Shown one piece after another: positions 48,902 to 59,869 of a DNA stretch of 64,000 nt. How positions within the stretch are numbered: position 1 is the stretch's first letter; each line of letters opens with the position of its first letter. Below the pieces are notes generated by a model that was not told where the DNA came from, did not search any database, and was given only the letters and a program-made list of their open reading frames with translations. The DNA comes from Lineus longissimus (taxonomy: Eukaryota; Nemertea; Pilidiophora; Heteronemertea; Lineidae), in NCBI RefSeq assembly GCF_910592395.1, contig NC_088312.1:13146001-13210000 (forward strand), read 5' to 3'. The position numbers and the translations under genes are program-made.

Positions 48902-51900
48902 ATGGAAATGAAGCTTGCAGCATTGCTGATGACTTCAATATTCATGCTAATGATATTTAGCTTCACAGAAATGCGACTGCCACCAGCCGGCCAACCGGGT
49001 ATGTACATTACGTATATTAGCATGCAATTAATGAGATATTTTTGACATCATCACCAAAATGCATATATTTCGTTTACCTTATTAATGGACAGCTTTGTTG
49101 AAAGCATTTTGTTCTTTATTCAGTATTTTCGTCGGCCTTTCTCAGGGCATAAAAGTATACGGTGCATATGGTCCGGTGTGTGCACCTATAGCCCGCTAAG
49201 GCTAAGACGCTCAAATTTGATAACGATTGAAATGTATATGTCTCACAACGATTGCTCCGCAAGTTTTTGATTGCAAACATGACATAACACGCAGTTAGAA
49301 TCCGAAGCTCGGAAATATCCCATCTTAAACCTCAATTAATAGGCCAGATTATTCTATTCGTGATGGTATGCATTTTGTGTACATTCCATGTACATTGTAC
49401 ATAAATTTCGATCAAGAACTCACCGTTTCAATCCTTACCAAATTGGAACGTCTTAGCCTTAGCGGGCTAGGTGCACTGTCGCATTGTTTTAGCAGAGACT
49501 TTTAAAGTGGTCATGAAGTCACACAATGGGTGAGGTCAAGTATTGGGTTTAAGACAAAACCGAGTTAAAACCAAGTTTATCTTGGTTTAAAACCAACTCT
49601 CGATCTTAATTTGACCACGTAAAACTGCCCTAGGATTAACACTAGAATGAAACCGGGATAGAACTTTAGGTAAAGCTAAGATAAAACCAGGCTAAAACGC
49701 AAGGATTCGCTGAATAAGTTCTCATGCATCATGCGCTGGTTAAGTCTCAAATGCCTCTCAATTGGTTCTCTGCTGAAGACAGGCTTTCTTACAAAGTTGT
49801 CCCCTCTTTACTGAGCAACAGCAACTATTACAGGTAGAGCAAATTAACAAAAAGCACCCAGTCCGCAATAGCACCAATGGGCTTAATTAATATGCTTTAT
49901 AAAGAACCTCTTACCAATATAACAATACATTGTCATCAGTTTTCAATAAATTTCGCCGGAAACAACACGATATGTGTACACTGCCTCCTATGATTGACGC
50001 ACAGGCATCGACCTGATCGACCTTACAGTTCTAAATTAGCCTGCAATGGAAATCTTATTTTCGTTCAATTATCAAAAAGCATATTTAGGTGATTGCCTGG
50101 CTCCTGATCAAAGTTCACCCATAACAGCCTTAGGTAAAACTAAGATAAAACCAGGCTAAAACGCAAGGATTCGCTGAATCAGTTCTCATGCATCATGCGC
50201 TGGTTTAGTCTCAAATGCCTCTCAATTGGTTCTCTGCTGAAGGCAGGCTTTCTTACAAAGTTGTCCCCTCTTTACTGAGCAACAGCAACTATTACAGGTA
50301 GAGCAAACATGACGGTTCGTTTTATTCTGATATTTGACCTCAGCACAGTTTTAAGTCCTAGGACTTAAAACCAGCCATGAACATTTGGTAGTGCATTTTG
50401 CAAAACTTTTAGCTCTCTGTTCAGATTAAAACTACCACAAGTTTTATCAGAGTTTTAAAACTTATCTTAAATTGGTCTAAATACAGTTTCAAGACAGTTT
50501 TAGCCAAAAACATGTTGGGAGGTCAAATACCAGTTTTAGCTTAAATCTTTCTTAAAACCGGTTTTAAAATCTGGTTAAACCTAATACTTGACCTCACATG
50601 TTTTTCTTCAAAATGTCATGCATACACAGAATGTCAATTCGAAATTTGATTTAGAACTACAGAATGCGCTGATTACAATGTATGAACTTTCTCTCCTGGT
50701 ATTCATTTCTACACCCAACTAAGAATTAACAAAAAGCACCCAGTCCGCAAGAGCACCAATGGGCTTAATTTATATGCTTTATAAAGAACCTCTTACCAAT
50801 ATAACAATACATTGTCATCAGTTTTCAATAAATTTTGCCAGAAACAACACGATATGTGTACACTGCCTGCTAAGATTGACGCCTAGGCATCGACCTGATC
50901 GACCTTACAGTTCTAAATTGGCCTGCAATGGAAATTTTATTTCCGTTCAATTATCAAAAAGCATATTCATGTGATTGCCTGACTCCTGATCAAAATTCAC
51001 CCATAACAGCCTTTTATTTACCACGGCTTGACGTTTTAGCATGCCCTCTTTGACTGCCTCACACTTCCGCTGAGGATAAATACAGCAGAATTTTGGCCAT
51101 CCAGTCTACCTCGATCAGCCGACCTAACGAAGCAAAGTTATTCTCCTTTTTATTTTGCAGTTCTGTTAGATAAAAGTCTAGACGGTGTTGATTCTACTAT
51201 CAGGTAGGTTTATTTCCTCGTGAAAGCGGTATCGTGAAATTATATTTCTCAAATTAACATGAGCATATTTTAGATAAATATGATGGGAAAAATGTGCAAA
51301 AGTATTACAATGTACTGTACATACATGTACATCTACTTCTAGTTATGTATCGTGTTGCCCAATAGTGCACCCAACTTTGGGGTGTTATATCGCAAGACGT
51401 TAAACCTATGGTATTGAATTGTGCAGGCGTCCATGCAGTGATTCTTGGTGATACAAGTATGCATCCAATTGTTCAACTGCACCTACATGTACATGTACCA
51501 CGACAGAAACAAAAGGGCTTGTGAAATAATGAAATGCCTAGCACAAACATGTAACAGTTTTTCTTTCCAGCGCCATTCATGACGGTAGTTGATAAAACTT
51601 GGAATCAGTGAAACCATGTAACCTGTGCTAAACCATGGAATAGTCAGTACTAAACCGTGGAATCACTGTGCAAGTACCGCGTGAAATCGGGTGCGTTCCT
51701 TCCACAATTTATACCCTTCCAACTGCCAATCTCGTCCCAGCTGACTTTTTTGATAGCAATTTGCCAGTAGTTCCAGAAACCACCTTTTTGTGGAGGATGA
51801 CGTCATCGAATATCTGGGTTGAGCTGATTTCAATATACAATGTAATTAGGGTTTCCGAACGTATGCTGAAGATGTCTATATTGTTAAAATAAAGGCTTCC

Positions 51901-54151
51901 CTTGTAAAAGAAATGGGAATTCTCGTATCCTTATTTATTAGCAGGCTCTTTGAAAGAATGGTGATACTTCCGGGTAGGCCTAGTGACCGGCTAGTGACAT
52001 CAGGGGTAGGCCTATACGGACCTTACCAAGCCTAGGTCACTAGCCGGTCACTAGGCCTACCCGGAGGACGTTTGGGTTTTTCCAAAATATTGAATATTAA
52101 AACGGATCTGCGACTTATTCCTAAGAATCATTTTGTATATATGATGCTCTGATTAAGCTTGGTAAATAGGACAAACATGCACTCGGGAATCACTTAAAAA
52201 ATGTGTCCGCTTAGAACTGGTGACATCACGAAAATATCTCTACATCCCGATGTGTACATGAAAATGTACGAAATCGCTCACCGTGAACTTCCGTCAAATT
52301 CCGATTTGATCATGTAAAAATAAGCTCCAAATATTGATTCGTAACCACCTTAGGTTCCAATGGCATTATTTCATGTTTTTATGCATTTTTAATACTGATT
52401 CCATGGTTTAGCACAGGTTACATGGTTTCATTGATTCCAAGTTTTATCAACTACCATTCATGACAATGCATGAAGTGATATTCTACTACACAATGTGGGT
52501 AAACACTCATAGTCGGTTAAGTTAAATTCAAGGTGAAAACACTGACGTTTGATTGACCGTCATTACAGTGTGCCATATGATGTCATAGAATATTTCCCTG
52601 CTTGTCGTGTTTTCTGAGCAGTAGACACAACGCATAAACACACATAACGATGTAATTTGCAGTTAAAATGAATTCTCTTATTGCAATCTCTTGACCCTGT
52701 ACCCTCATGCAAAAATAGAATACAATACAATTAGATAAATAACCAAGTATGTTGGTCAGTGTCCTTATCATAATAAACTAAGGATGATGATGTCATAAGT
52801 AAGGCAGCCGATAAAATGTTGGGAGGCGTTTTGTCCCAATAATTTTAGTTTACGACGGTTACCGTCTCTACTTTTACCCGCATTATACAGCATTATGAGG
52901 GTCACAAAGGGTAATCAGGGAGTTGACATGGAATAAGGCCTAACTATTGATTGAACCAGGATTTCAGGAGATAATCATTCCTTCAGGCATCTTATTTCTC
53001 GATAAGACAGCTGTTTTTTTTCCATTAAAAGAGAACGTAGGATACCTGCATTGGACATCTGAAACTTTTTGCCAACACAAAATCAGTATATAAAGCCATG
53101 GTTTATCTATACATGTACATTCGGTACACTACTTTTTGGCCACCCAATGTTATCATACTACGATTAATTTGATTCAAAAGAGGAATCCAAACGAACGGGA
53201 AACCAACCAATCGCGGTTTTGGCAGTTGTGGTGGCCCCTTTTTAGGGGAAAAAACACGACCGCATCACGAGAGCAAGGAAGTTGCATCTGATAACATAGA
53301 CACTATCGTTTAATCCAGAGTTACCATAATGCCGTATTTTCTCTGCATCTACCTTTTTTGTCTTTTCCCTGACGATGCGTGTACGTCTGCATGGTGCTTT
53401 ATTAACTAAAGAACGCTATTTATTCCAATCGGCTTTTGTAATTCACATGCCTACATGCAATGTTTTGATATCATTTGGGTTAGACATTTCTTTAATATAT
53501 TTTCTCTCCGTTTGAAGTTTGTTTGGAAATGCTGCATATGTAAAGTCGCTACGATTTGGGAACGTTTTGTCTTTCAATGACTACTCTGCATATGCTCTAC
53601 TCCCATTTGTCGACCTGTCTCAGTATAAGACGTTCAGCATTATACTTAAGGTAAAAGTGACTCATCTTGCGAACATGAGATTAATCACGAATACATACAA
53701 CGTTCACTATCTTAGTATGTCTATCTCAGAGATGAAAGAGTTACATATTGACTTATGTCATTCAAAGGCAAGCTATCGATTGTATTCAACAAAACCATTA
53801 AACTGGAAGCCAGATTGGAATATATTGGTCGTAACTAGGGAGGGCGAACTTAACGTGGATAATGTCAATCTTACTGCGTTCTTCAATGGTCAAAAGCACA
53901 CGTTTCGCTATCAGAGTACAAATTATTACGGAATACCCGAATTGGCTCATATGCCAAAGCGACTGGTCCTTGGATCAGAATTGGAACCGGATGGAAGGCG
54001 AACTTATCTGAACGTTTTTTTCGGATGGATGGCCAGTGTTAAGATAATTCCAGTAGTTCTGTCAGAGGAAAATATTAAGCAAGAGGAACGTAAGCTGCCT
54101 TTGATACCATTGAGTCTCTACACCTTTGGGGCTTCAGGACTAAAAAATTAG
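48902..54151 (+). CDS. Secreted LamG/jelly-roll-like protein, three exons
   Basis: Exons 48902-48998, 51161-51203 and 53518-54151 splice in frame (phases 1 and 2) into 257 residues. Junctions are CCGG/GTATGT to TATTTTGCAG, and ATCAG/GTAGGT to CTCTCCGTTTGAAG. Residues 1-23 form a signal peptide (KLAALLMTSIFMLMIFSF). A short linker is followed, from about residue 60, by a beta-rich domain with YALLPFVDLSQYKTFSIILKV, WKPDWNILVVTREG, LTAFFNGQ, RLVLGSEL and VFFGWMASVKII..VLSEENIK. This strand order is that of LamG/pentraxin-like (concanavalin A-like) lectin domains, which bind glycans or other extracellular ligands. No furin site, transmembrane helix or second domain is seen. AATAAA at 54340-54345 suits the 3' end. 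The function is unknown, and the family call rests on pattern only. Confidence 0.78.
49531..50596. mobile_element. MITE in intron 1 (TGAGGTCAAGTATT ends), copy 1
   Basis: Inverted ends TGAGGTCAAGTATTGGGTTTA (49531) and its near complement ending at 50596 enclose many inverted AAACCGGTTTTAA-type blocks. They include a 24-bp perfect palindrome centred on CCTAGG (50348-50371). In copy 2 of the duplication the same element is about 600 bp (63129-63730). Here it is lengthened by the 464-bp partial duplication. Confidence 0.65.
49668..50131 (+). repeat. Partial tandem duplication within intron 1, first unit
   Basis: It is repeated from 50132: AGGTAAA(G/A)CTAAGATAAAACC through TACAGGTAGAGCAAA. It then skips about 445 bp present in the second unit and resumes at TTAACAAAAAGCACCCAGTC through TTCACCCATAACAGCCTT. 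The second unit ends at 51013. Segmental copy 2 has only one, complete unit, so this is a duplication plus deletion private to copy 1. Confidence 0.85.
51584..52455. mobile_element. Mutator-like non-autonomous element with 9-bp target duplication
   Basis: Inverted repeats of about 58 bp with one mismatch start GGTAGTTGATAAAACTTGGA at 51584 and end with its complement at 52455. ATTCATGAC flanks both sides (51575-51583 and 52456-52464), an exact 9-bp target duplication. Long terminal repeats with a 9-bp duplication fit Mutator-like elements, but no transposase is present. It lies in intron 2 of the LamG-like gene and contains another palindrome. Confidence 0.85.
51969..52065. repeat. Perfect 30-bp inverted repeat inside the intronic element
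   Basis: 51969-51998 and 52036-52065 are exact complements over 30 bases, around a 37-base loop that itself contains variants of the arm (GTAGGCCTA). The arms hold a repeated TAGTGAC-type unit. It is unusually GC-rich for its surroundings. Confidence 0.9.
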
Positions 54152-54339
54152 TACATTTATGCCCCAAGCTATTTTGAGATATTCCCTGAGCCATTATGAT
54201 GAAACTATCTTTTGCCTGCATAGTCAATTATATGCTGCTCTAGGCTATTGGAAGGAGTCCCGATTCGACCAACAGTTACAACCTTAACATCTACGTAAAC
54301 TGCGTATTCTTAACAACAACTGTGGCTCTTGGTTTTATA

Positions 54340-54345
54340 AATAAA
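54340..54345 (+). terminator. Polyadenylation signal AATAAA
   Basis: It is the first clear AATAAA after the stop of the LamG-like gene, 189 bp downstream, and is followed by AT-rich sequence. It is the likely 3' end signal. Confidence 0.5.
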
Positions 54346-54565
54346 CAAACACTAATGAGTGAAATGGATGATTTTAATTGCTTAGTTTTGAATCAAGTAT
54401 GCCGCCATCTTGGTGGATTTTAATCTGGTCTGTCCTCAAAACGGAAAGCCAATGACGTCATGGATGCAGCCATTGTGACAATCAGCTGTTCGAACAATGG
54501 CGAATGCTTGGAATGACAGCGAAATGCCCATTTCCTGACAAGAAATGGCCATTTTGTTAGTTCAT

Positions 54566-54730
54566 ACTTACCTATGGAACACTTTTGCATGTTACTCCAT
54601 TTGGGCTCAAACACACGAGTATCCCTTTAATTTTCTAAAGGGAGAACTGAGTTAACAGCTCGGCCGCCAGGCGGCGCCCTGACCGATCCCGCGAGATCGC
54701 GCCGATCTCATGCCGCCATATTCAGTCTTA
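54566..54730 (+). repeat. DIRS inverted terminal repeat, left (3' end)
   Basis: Complement of 60842-61005 with only a few differences, e.g. one base in ACACTTTTGCATG. It contains GC-rich nested palindromes such as GCCGCCAGGCGGC and GCGAGATCGCG. Confidence 0.92.
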
Positions 54731-54783
54731 CTCTTGAGCGTTAATAAAGAGTATGTCCCGTTTGTGGGGACGGCGGGAGGGCC

Positions 54784-54881
54784 GTGTTCCATAGGTAAGT
54801 ATGAACTAACAAAATGGCCATTTCTTGTAAGGAAATGGGCATTTTGTGTCATTCAAACTTACCTATGGAACACTTTTGCAT
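54784..54881 (-). repeat. DIRS internal complementary region (circle junction)
   Basis: The first part is the complement of 54522-54584 (AACAAAATGGCCATTTCTTG) and the last part is the complement of 60982-61022 (GTGTCATTCAAACTTACC). They overlap at CATTT. This gives the sequence expected when both element ends are joined in a circle, and it defines the borders of the element. Confidence 0.88.
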
Positions 54882-55299
54882 CGAATCCCAGCAACCTATT
54901 GGAGGTGGGAAACGAGGACTTACCTAAGGCTGAGCTGTTGTTCCATCAAGGAGGCACCACGGGCATATTAGCTAAGGAGGACCGCCAGGGGAAAGAAATG
55001 GGGGAGAACCGGGGGACCGGTATTTTGATCTCGGTATTTATAGAGAGTAATAGACCCATTCTCCGGAAAGCGCTAGAATTGCGTAATAAAACCATCTTCT
55101 TTCCGGCAACAGAGCTTAGAGCAAGTAAGGCATGTTCAAGGGTGTAGAATGAGTTATTGCTAAACAACAATAAGAAATTGCGTCCTTTCTAGTCTACTAG
55201 GGGTTGCCTGGATTGTTGAAGATAGGGCATATCAAAAATGGCGCAAGATGCGCGTTTGACTCTTCAATCGGGCTCCCCCCTCTTTTGATCTAGCCAGGA

Positions 55300-56352
55300 T
55301 CAAACAACATGCCCCGCAGACACAATCGGGCCGATTGTGTGCATGCCATCTACGAGGGAAGAAACGTATCGTAGGTAGAAACGAGAGAATGTGGAGTGAT
55401 TACTCCAACATGCAGCGGAAACGACTTCTTGAAGACCAACTCCTCGGTAGTTAGCCCAGGAGGTGGCTAGTGCTCTAACTTCGTGCGCTGAGATGTTAGC
55501 TAGCGCACGAAGATCAGAGGAAGTCCTCAAGGTGTTGTAGGAAAGACGAATAGTCTCCACAATCCACCTTGAAATAGTGGCGGCCGCTATCTCCCGTTTA
55601 TTGCCCTCCTTATAGGACAAAAACAAACGCTCTCTCCCCTGGCGGATACCGGGAGGTTTTGTCCTATTTATGTAGAACTTTAGGGCCCTGACGGGACATA
55701 AAGTTCTGTCAGGAAGATCATAAGGGATCGTTCCTGACAGAGAGGGAATAGTAACCGGGGGCCGAGAGGCGGCCGGTCCCTGGTTCTTCGCCAGAAAGCC
55801 TGGTATGAAAGCCAGGATAACCTCCCCTCCCTCTCTAAATGCCAGCTTCTTAAAAGAAAGTGCATGGAGCTCTGATCTCCGTTGGGCGGTAGCCAAGGCT
55901 ACTAGAAAGACCGTTTTGAGTGTCAGATATTTCATGGATGAAATAGACATGGGTTCAAAAGGATGCCTCATGAGCACCTTAAGGACAACAGAAAGATCCC
56001 ATTTAGGGGTGTTGTGAACCGGTCTAGGACGCTCTAATAACATTCCTCTGAAAAGAGGGGTTATTTGGTCCTCGCAACGAAGATCCCAGGTGCTTAAAAC
56101 ACGGAGGGTAGAAGCGATGGCGGACTTGTACCCTTTTATAGCCGTGACAGATAGTTGTCTTTCCGTGAATAATTCAATAAAGAAATCAACTAATCTGTAT
56201 ATAGAGGGAGAGATCGGATTAACTCCGTTCTCCCTGCACCAGGAAGTGAAGGTAGACCACTTTCCTTGATACACATCAAGGGTTGACCCCCTTTGAGGTG
56301 CGGACATGCGTTTGACAGCGATGTCCGAAAAGCCTCTCTGGTGGAGATGCAA
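55300..56352 (-). CDS. DIRS tyrosine recombinase, apparently intact
   Basis: A 350-residue frame with the phage-integrase-type recombinase fold. An N-terminal SAM-like domain (TFTSWCRENGVNPISPSI.., about residues 35-100) is followed by the catalytic domain with the first arginine in TAQRRSELHAL (about 155-165), HEVRALATSWA (HxxR) and the nucleophile tyrosine in FSRFYLRYV near the C-terminus. It integrates the circular DNA copy without making target duplications. No break is seen. The start overlaps the end of the RT/RNase H frame by about 160 bases, and the true start may be internal. Confidence 0.85.
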   Translation of the reverse strand: MHLHQRGFSDIAVKRMSAPQRGSTLDVYQGKWSTFTSWCRENGVNPISPSIYRLVDFFIELFTERQLSVTAIKGYKSAIASTLRVLSTWDLRCEDQITPLFRGMLLERPRPVHNTPKWDLSVVLKVLMRHPFEPMSISSMKYLTLKTVFLVALATAQRRSELHALSFKKLAFREGGEVILAFIPGFLAKNQGPAASRPPVTIPSLSGTIPYDLPDRTLCPVRALKFYINRTKPPGIRQGRERLFLSYKEGNKREIAAATISRWIVETIRLSYNTLRTSSDLRALANISAHEVRALATSWANYRGVGLQEVVSAACWSNHSTFSRFYLRYVSSLVDGMHTIGPIVSAGHVV

Positions 56353-58376
56353 CTGGATAAGTTCCAGGCGTTAAACTTGAAAAATCCAGGGTTAGGTGGT
56401 AGCATCTCCCCAGGGGGTGCCACAGGAGGTGCTTCCAAGTAGGAAGACTCCTGGGGTGGTCTATCAGGAGCTCCAGCAAGGCTGGGAACCAGGCCTGATT
56501 TGGCCAGCAAGGTGCGATGAGAGTTATTCTCACCGGGTGGCTGGTCAAGATCTTGTTCAGGACTGGTCGGATGAGAGGGAGGGGTGGAAACGCATATGCG
56601 TTCAGCCCGACCCAAGAGGCTGTAAGGCTGTCGACTTCCAGGGCCTGTTCGTCCGGAAGTCGAAAGTAATAGATGGGAAGGCGATTGTTCAGCCTGGTGG
56701 CGAACAGATTTACCCTTCGGAGATTGCCAAAGGCGACAAAGGTCGTCTACAATCTCCTGATGGAGTGTCCACTCTGTCTGGACTAGTTTGTCCTGACGGG
56801 ACAGGGCGTCGGCAAGGATGTTGCGTTTGCCCGGTATGTGTCTGGCACATATCGATACTCCAAGGTCGGCACAAAGATGGTAAAGCTCCCAAGTTAGCTG
56901 GCAAAGAATGCCGGACTTTGTTCCTCCCTGTCTCCTGACATATGCTACAACTGTAGAATTGTCGGAGAACAGGGTTACTCTCCGATTCTTCAGGTGAAGG
57001 GAAAGAGCCCCCACGGCAAGAAGGACAGCCTTCATTTCCAATATATTTATTGAAAGATTGGTCTCCTCCCTTGTCCATAGACCCATTATGGACCTGTCCC
57101 CGTTGTTCAGATGTGCTACCCACCCTAGTAGAGAAGCATCTGTGAACAGGGACTCTTCTGGGGGCGGTGGAGCAAGATCTACACCGCTTTGGAGACGAGT
57201 CTCCGACTCCCAGAAGTTCCAGACGTTCTTGAGTAGGTATTGAGGTATCAATACCAACTTGTCTAATGGGTCCCTGTGGGGTTTCCATAGAGACATCAGA
57301 AACATCTGGATGGGACGCATATATAGACGGCCAAGAGGGATTTGGTCTGCTGCCGAATTCAGAAGGCCCAAAAGGCTCAAGCATCGCCTTGCGGGAGCTT
57401 GAGTCCTTCCTCTGAATTCTGCGACGAGATGAATAATTTTCTTTATCCTGTCTAGGGGGGGGGGGGGAGGGGGGGGGGCAGCATTTTCCCTATGGCCGTA
57501 AGGAACCGAACTCCAACGTAAACGAAGTCTTGGGATGGTGTGAATTCTGACTTTGTTTCGTTGATAATCCAACCTGCGGAGACTACTTTTTGCTTTAGAA
57601 CCTGAAATTGTTGCAGTAGTAGTTCCCGCGATTTGCAACGGAGTAGCCAATCATCTAGGTAGTGATGGAGCTTGAACCCCATCACGTGAAAGGGAGCGAC
57701 GAAGGCTTTGACTATCATTGTAAAAATTAGGGGTGCCGATGCCAGACCGAACGGCAGGGCCCTGAATTGATACGTCTTTCCTTCGTAATGGAATCGAAGG
57801 AAGTGTTGATAGTCTGGATAGATCGGTACATGTAAGTACGCATCCGTTAAATCCATCGATACCGCCCAATCGTTGGGCTGTATCGCCGTTGCTATAGACC
57901 TGATGGTTTCCATCTTGAAATGAGGAACATTCAAGAAGGTGTTTAACCTGGAAAGGTCTATGATCAGCCTCCATGTCCCTGCTTTCTTGGGAACCAAGAA
58001 AATGTGGCTGTAAAAGCCGGGGGAACATGGATTTTGAAGGACCTGGATAGCTTGCTTCTCCAGTAATGTCACGACCTCTGCTTAGAGGGCAGAGGCCTTG
58101 ACTGGGTCCTTCGGTGGCTGAACTGGGGTTGGATATATGGTAGTCGGGGGGGGGGGGGGTACGGTTGAAATCTAGCTTCACTCCGTACCGCAACATGTTT
58201 GGGACTGGGGACCCCTTGGGGCACCAATCGTCCCAAACGTCTGCAAATTTTTGCAGACGGCCCCCGACTACCGGAGTCGGCTCCTTTTTGCGTCCGGGAG
58301 GAGAAAGGAGGGGGGAGTCACTTCTTCCGGCCTGCACCCCTTGGACGAAAGGAGTGCCTAGTCGGACCGAATCCAC
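56190..58376 (-). pseudogene. DIRS reverse transcriptase/RNase H, frame-broken
   Basis: The start, around 58376-58160, reads GGRLQKFADVWDDWCP, then meets a 14-G run (58146-58159 on plus) where the frame changes. An in-frame TAA lies at 58083-58085. The RT follows: FYSHIFLVPKKAGTWRLIID, VSMDLTDAYLHVPI, FRALPFGLASAP and catalytic LHHYLDDWLL. A second frame change falls in the poly-C (coding strand) tract at 57455-57478. The RNase H then reads SLFTDASLLGWVAH, INILEMKAVLLAV, LFSDNSTVVAYV and IPGKRNILADALSR. Past about 56740 the frame changes again to HPVRITLIAPCWPNQAWF. The enzyme would copy the element's RNA, but it cannot be made as one chain from this copy. Confidence 0.85.
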
Positions 58377-58529
58377 CCTGGTTAGAGGAAGTATTTTTCC
58401 TCTTTCCAGTCCGGCGACCCTCCGCTTCCCGTCGGAAGGATCCAGCTGGAGCAGGCTGACTAGGCGGGGTAGGCCTAGGCAGGACCAGCCTGGCGTACGG
58501 GATTGAACCCGATGCCTGCTGGGGCCTCT

Positions 58530-59862
58530 CTATCTTTCTAGCGTTAGGTAGAGAAGTCTTGGCCCTCTGTGTCGCAGTGGGGGCAAATAATTTGTCCCAA
58601 TCTTTCTGTACTTGAGCCGCCTCTTGTACAGATCTGCGAACAGGACAGAACCGTCCATAGGAGCGGTTCTTAAGGCCCCTTCCAGCTGGAGGGATCTGAT
58701 GACATTGAGAGAGCCCAGTGCGGCGTCTCTACGGAGTAGGACGATATTTGCTGCGGTCTTGGCGGACAGAGCAATAGCGTGCCTAATCGAATGTGACAAG
58801 GATGTCACAAGCGATTTTGTGTCATCAGATAGTGACTCATTATCCTTTAGGGATCTGGCTAGGGCCAGGTTAGTGTGCTCTGTGTAGGAGAGCACCGCTA
58901 ACGTGTTTTTGGCCAGACCCTCTTGTGCTCTAAGTTCTCGGTAAGCCGAGGAGGAGGTCATCCTAGGCACAAGTTGGTCCAGCTGTACATCGTCCCTTAA
59001 TGTGGAAGTCGATGCTGCAGCTGGACAGCCGGCCGAGCTGACTCGATAATAGTCAGCGCAGTACTGCCTAACAACTTCCCGGTTTACACCAAGCTTCCGG
59101 TCCGGCTGCCGGAAGGACAGGGATGGAAGTACGTTGGTGGGCGCCTTGGGAGTCTCTGATTGTGCGCTCCAAAAGTTCAGAGACTGCTACCACCGACGGG
59201 GAGGGAGGAAGGAATTCAAGGGCCCGAGTGGAGCCCTGAGAGACCTGTGGATTGGGATCCACTTCCTGTCCCCAAAGTGAAAAGGTCGGTGTCGATAAGG
59301 CTGGCAGTTCCGGCGGGGTAGGGCACAGATCCTGCGGGAGGTACGCTCTGATCAAGGATCTGAGTGTCCTCATATCCGACAAGATACTGGCCCATTCTGG
59401 TGACAGCTCCTCCTGATTGGGGGAGCGGTAGCCTGGCTAAAAACTCTCGTTCTCAGAAAATTCCTCTAAAATAGAGGAGTCGGATGGTGGGAATCCGATG
59501 GGACCAGGCGCACCAGAGGAACCGGAACCCTGCTCCAGATGGCTGAGTCTATCAGTAAGACCCGCTACCATCTGGATGAGCTGGGACAGTTGCTGTCCCG
59601 ACTCGGGTTCCGGACCCGACGTGCGGCTTCTCTCAACGACGGGCGGTTGAGGAGAGGGTGAGCGCATAAGCGAACCCTCGAAGCCGTATGTACGGGCGAA
59701 TGGGTCTTTCGGAAGCGGAAGATGCCCATATTCTGAACCAGAGTTCAGATGTCCCCTCTGCGTAGCTCGTTCCATGGGAACGACGCCTCTGCTACGAAGA
59801 GGGGGTGGCACTTCCGGTTGGCTCCACCTAAGAGGTTGGCCAACGTAGGGAGGTGCCTGCAT
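58530..59862 (-). pseudogene. DIRS gag-like region, frame-broken
   Basis: The frame ending at 58530 has SSAYRELRAQEGLAKNTLAVL and YTEHTNLALARSL, a helical segment typical of DIRS gag proteins. It extends upstream in the same frame (KLGVNREVVRQYCADYYRV) to about 59140. Upstream parts in other frames (59382-59068 and 59862-59437) are proline- and serine-rich with a leucine-rich QLSQLIQMVAGLTDRLSHLE coiled coil. At least two frame breaks separate them. The presumed role is nucleocapsid formation. Confidence 0.6.
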
Positions 59863-59869
59863 TTCCGGC

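Larger units (their letters stand above)
48414..51013 (+). repeat. Segmental duplication, copy 1 (5' part of LamG-like gene)
   Basis: It matches 61625-64000 in the same orientation with high identity, starting CGATAGACCGTGTATTGTG, over a SINE-like stretch, the 5' leader, exon 1 and most of intron 1. Relative to copy 2 it lacks about 225 bp after 48593, lacks a 160-bp MITE-like insert at 48808, and carries an extra partial tandem duplication at 49668-50131. The match runs to the right edge of the window (equivalent to about 50868) and probably beyond. This one copy continues into exons 2 and 3. Confidence 0.88.

Noticed and set aside
56396-56938. 180-codon plus-strand ORF in the DIRS element
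   Set aside because: Antisense to the RNase H region and without a recognisable domain.
57651-58376. 241-codon minus-strand ORF taken as one protein
   Set aside because: Only its first third is DIRS coding. Past the G14 tract it is out of frame with the RT, which has the YLDD motif in the neighbouring frame.
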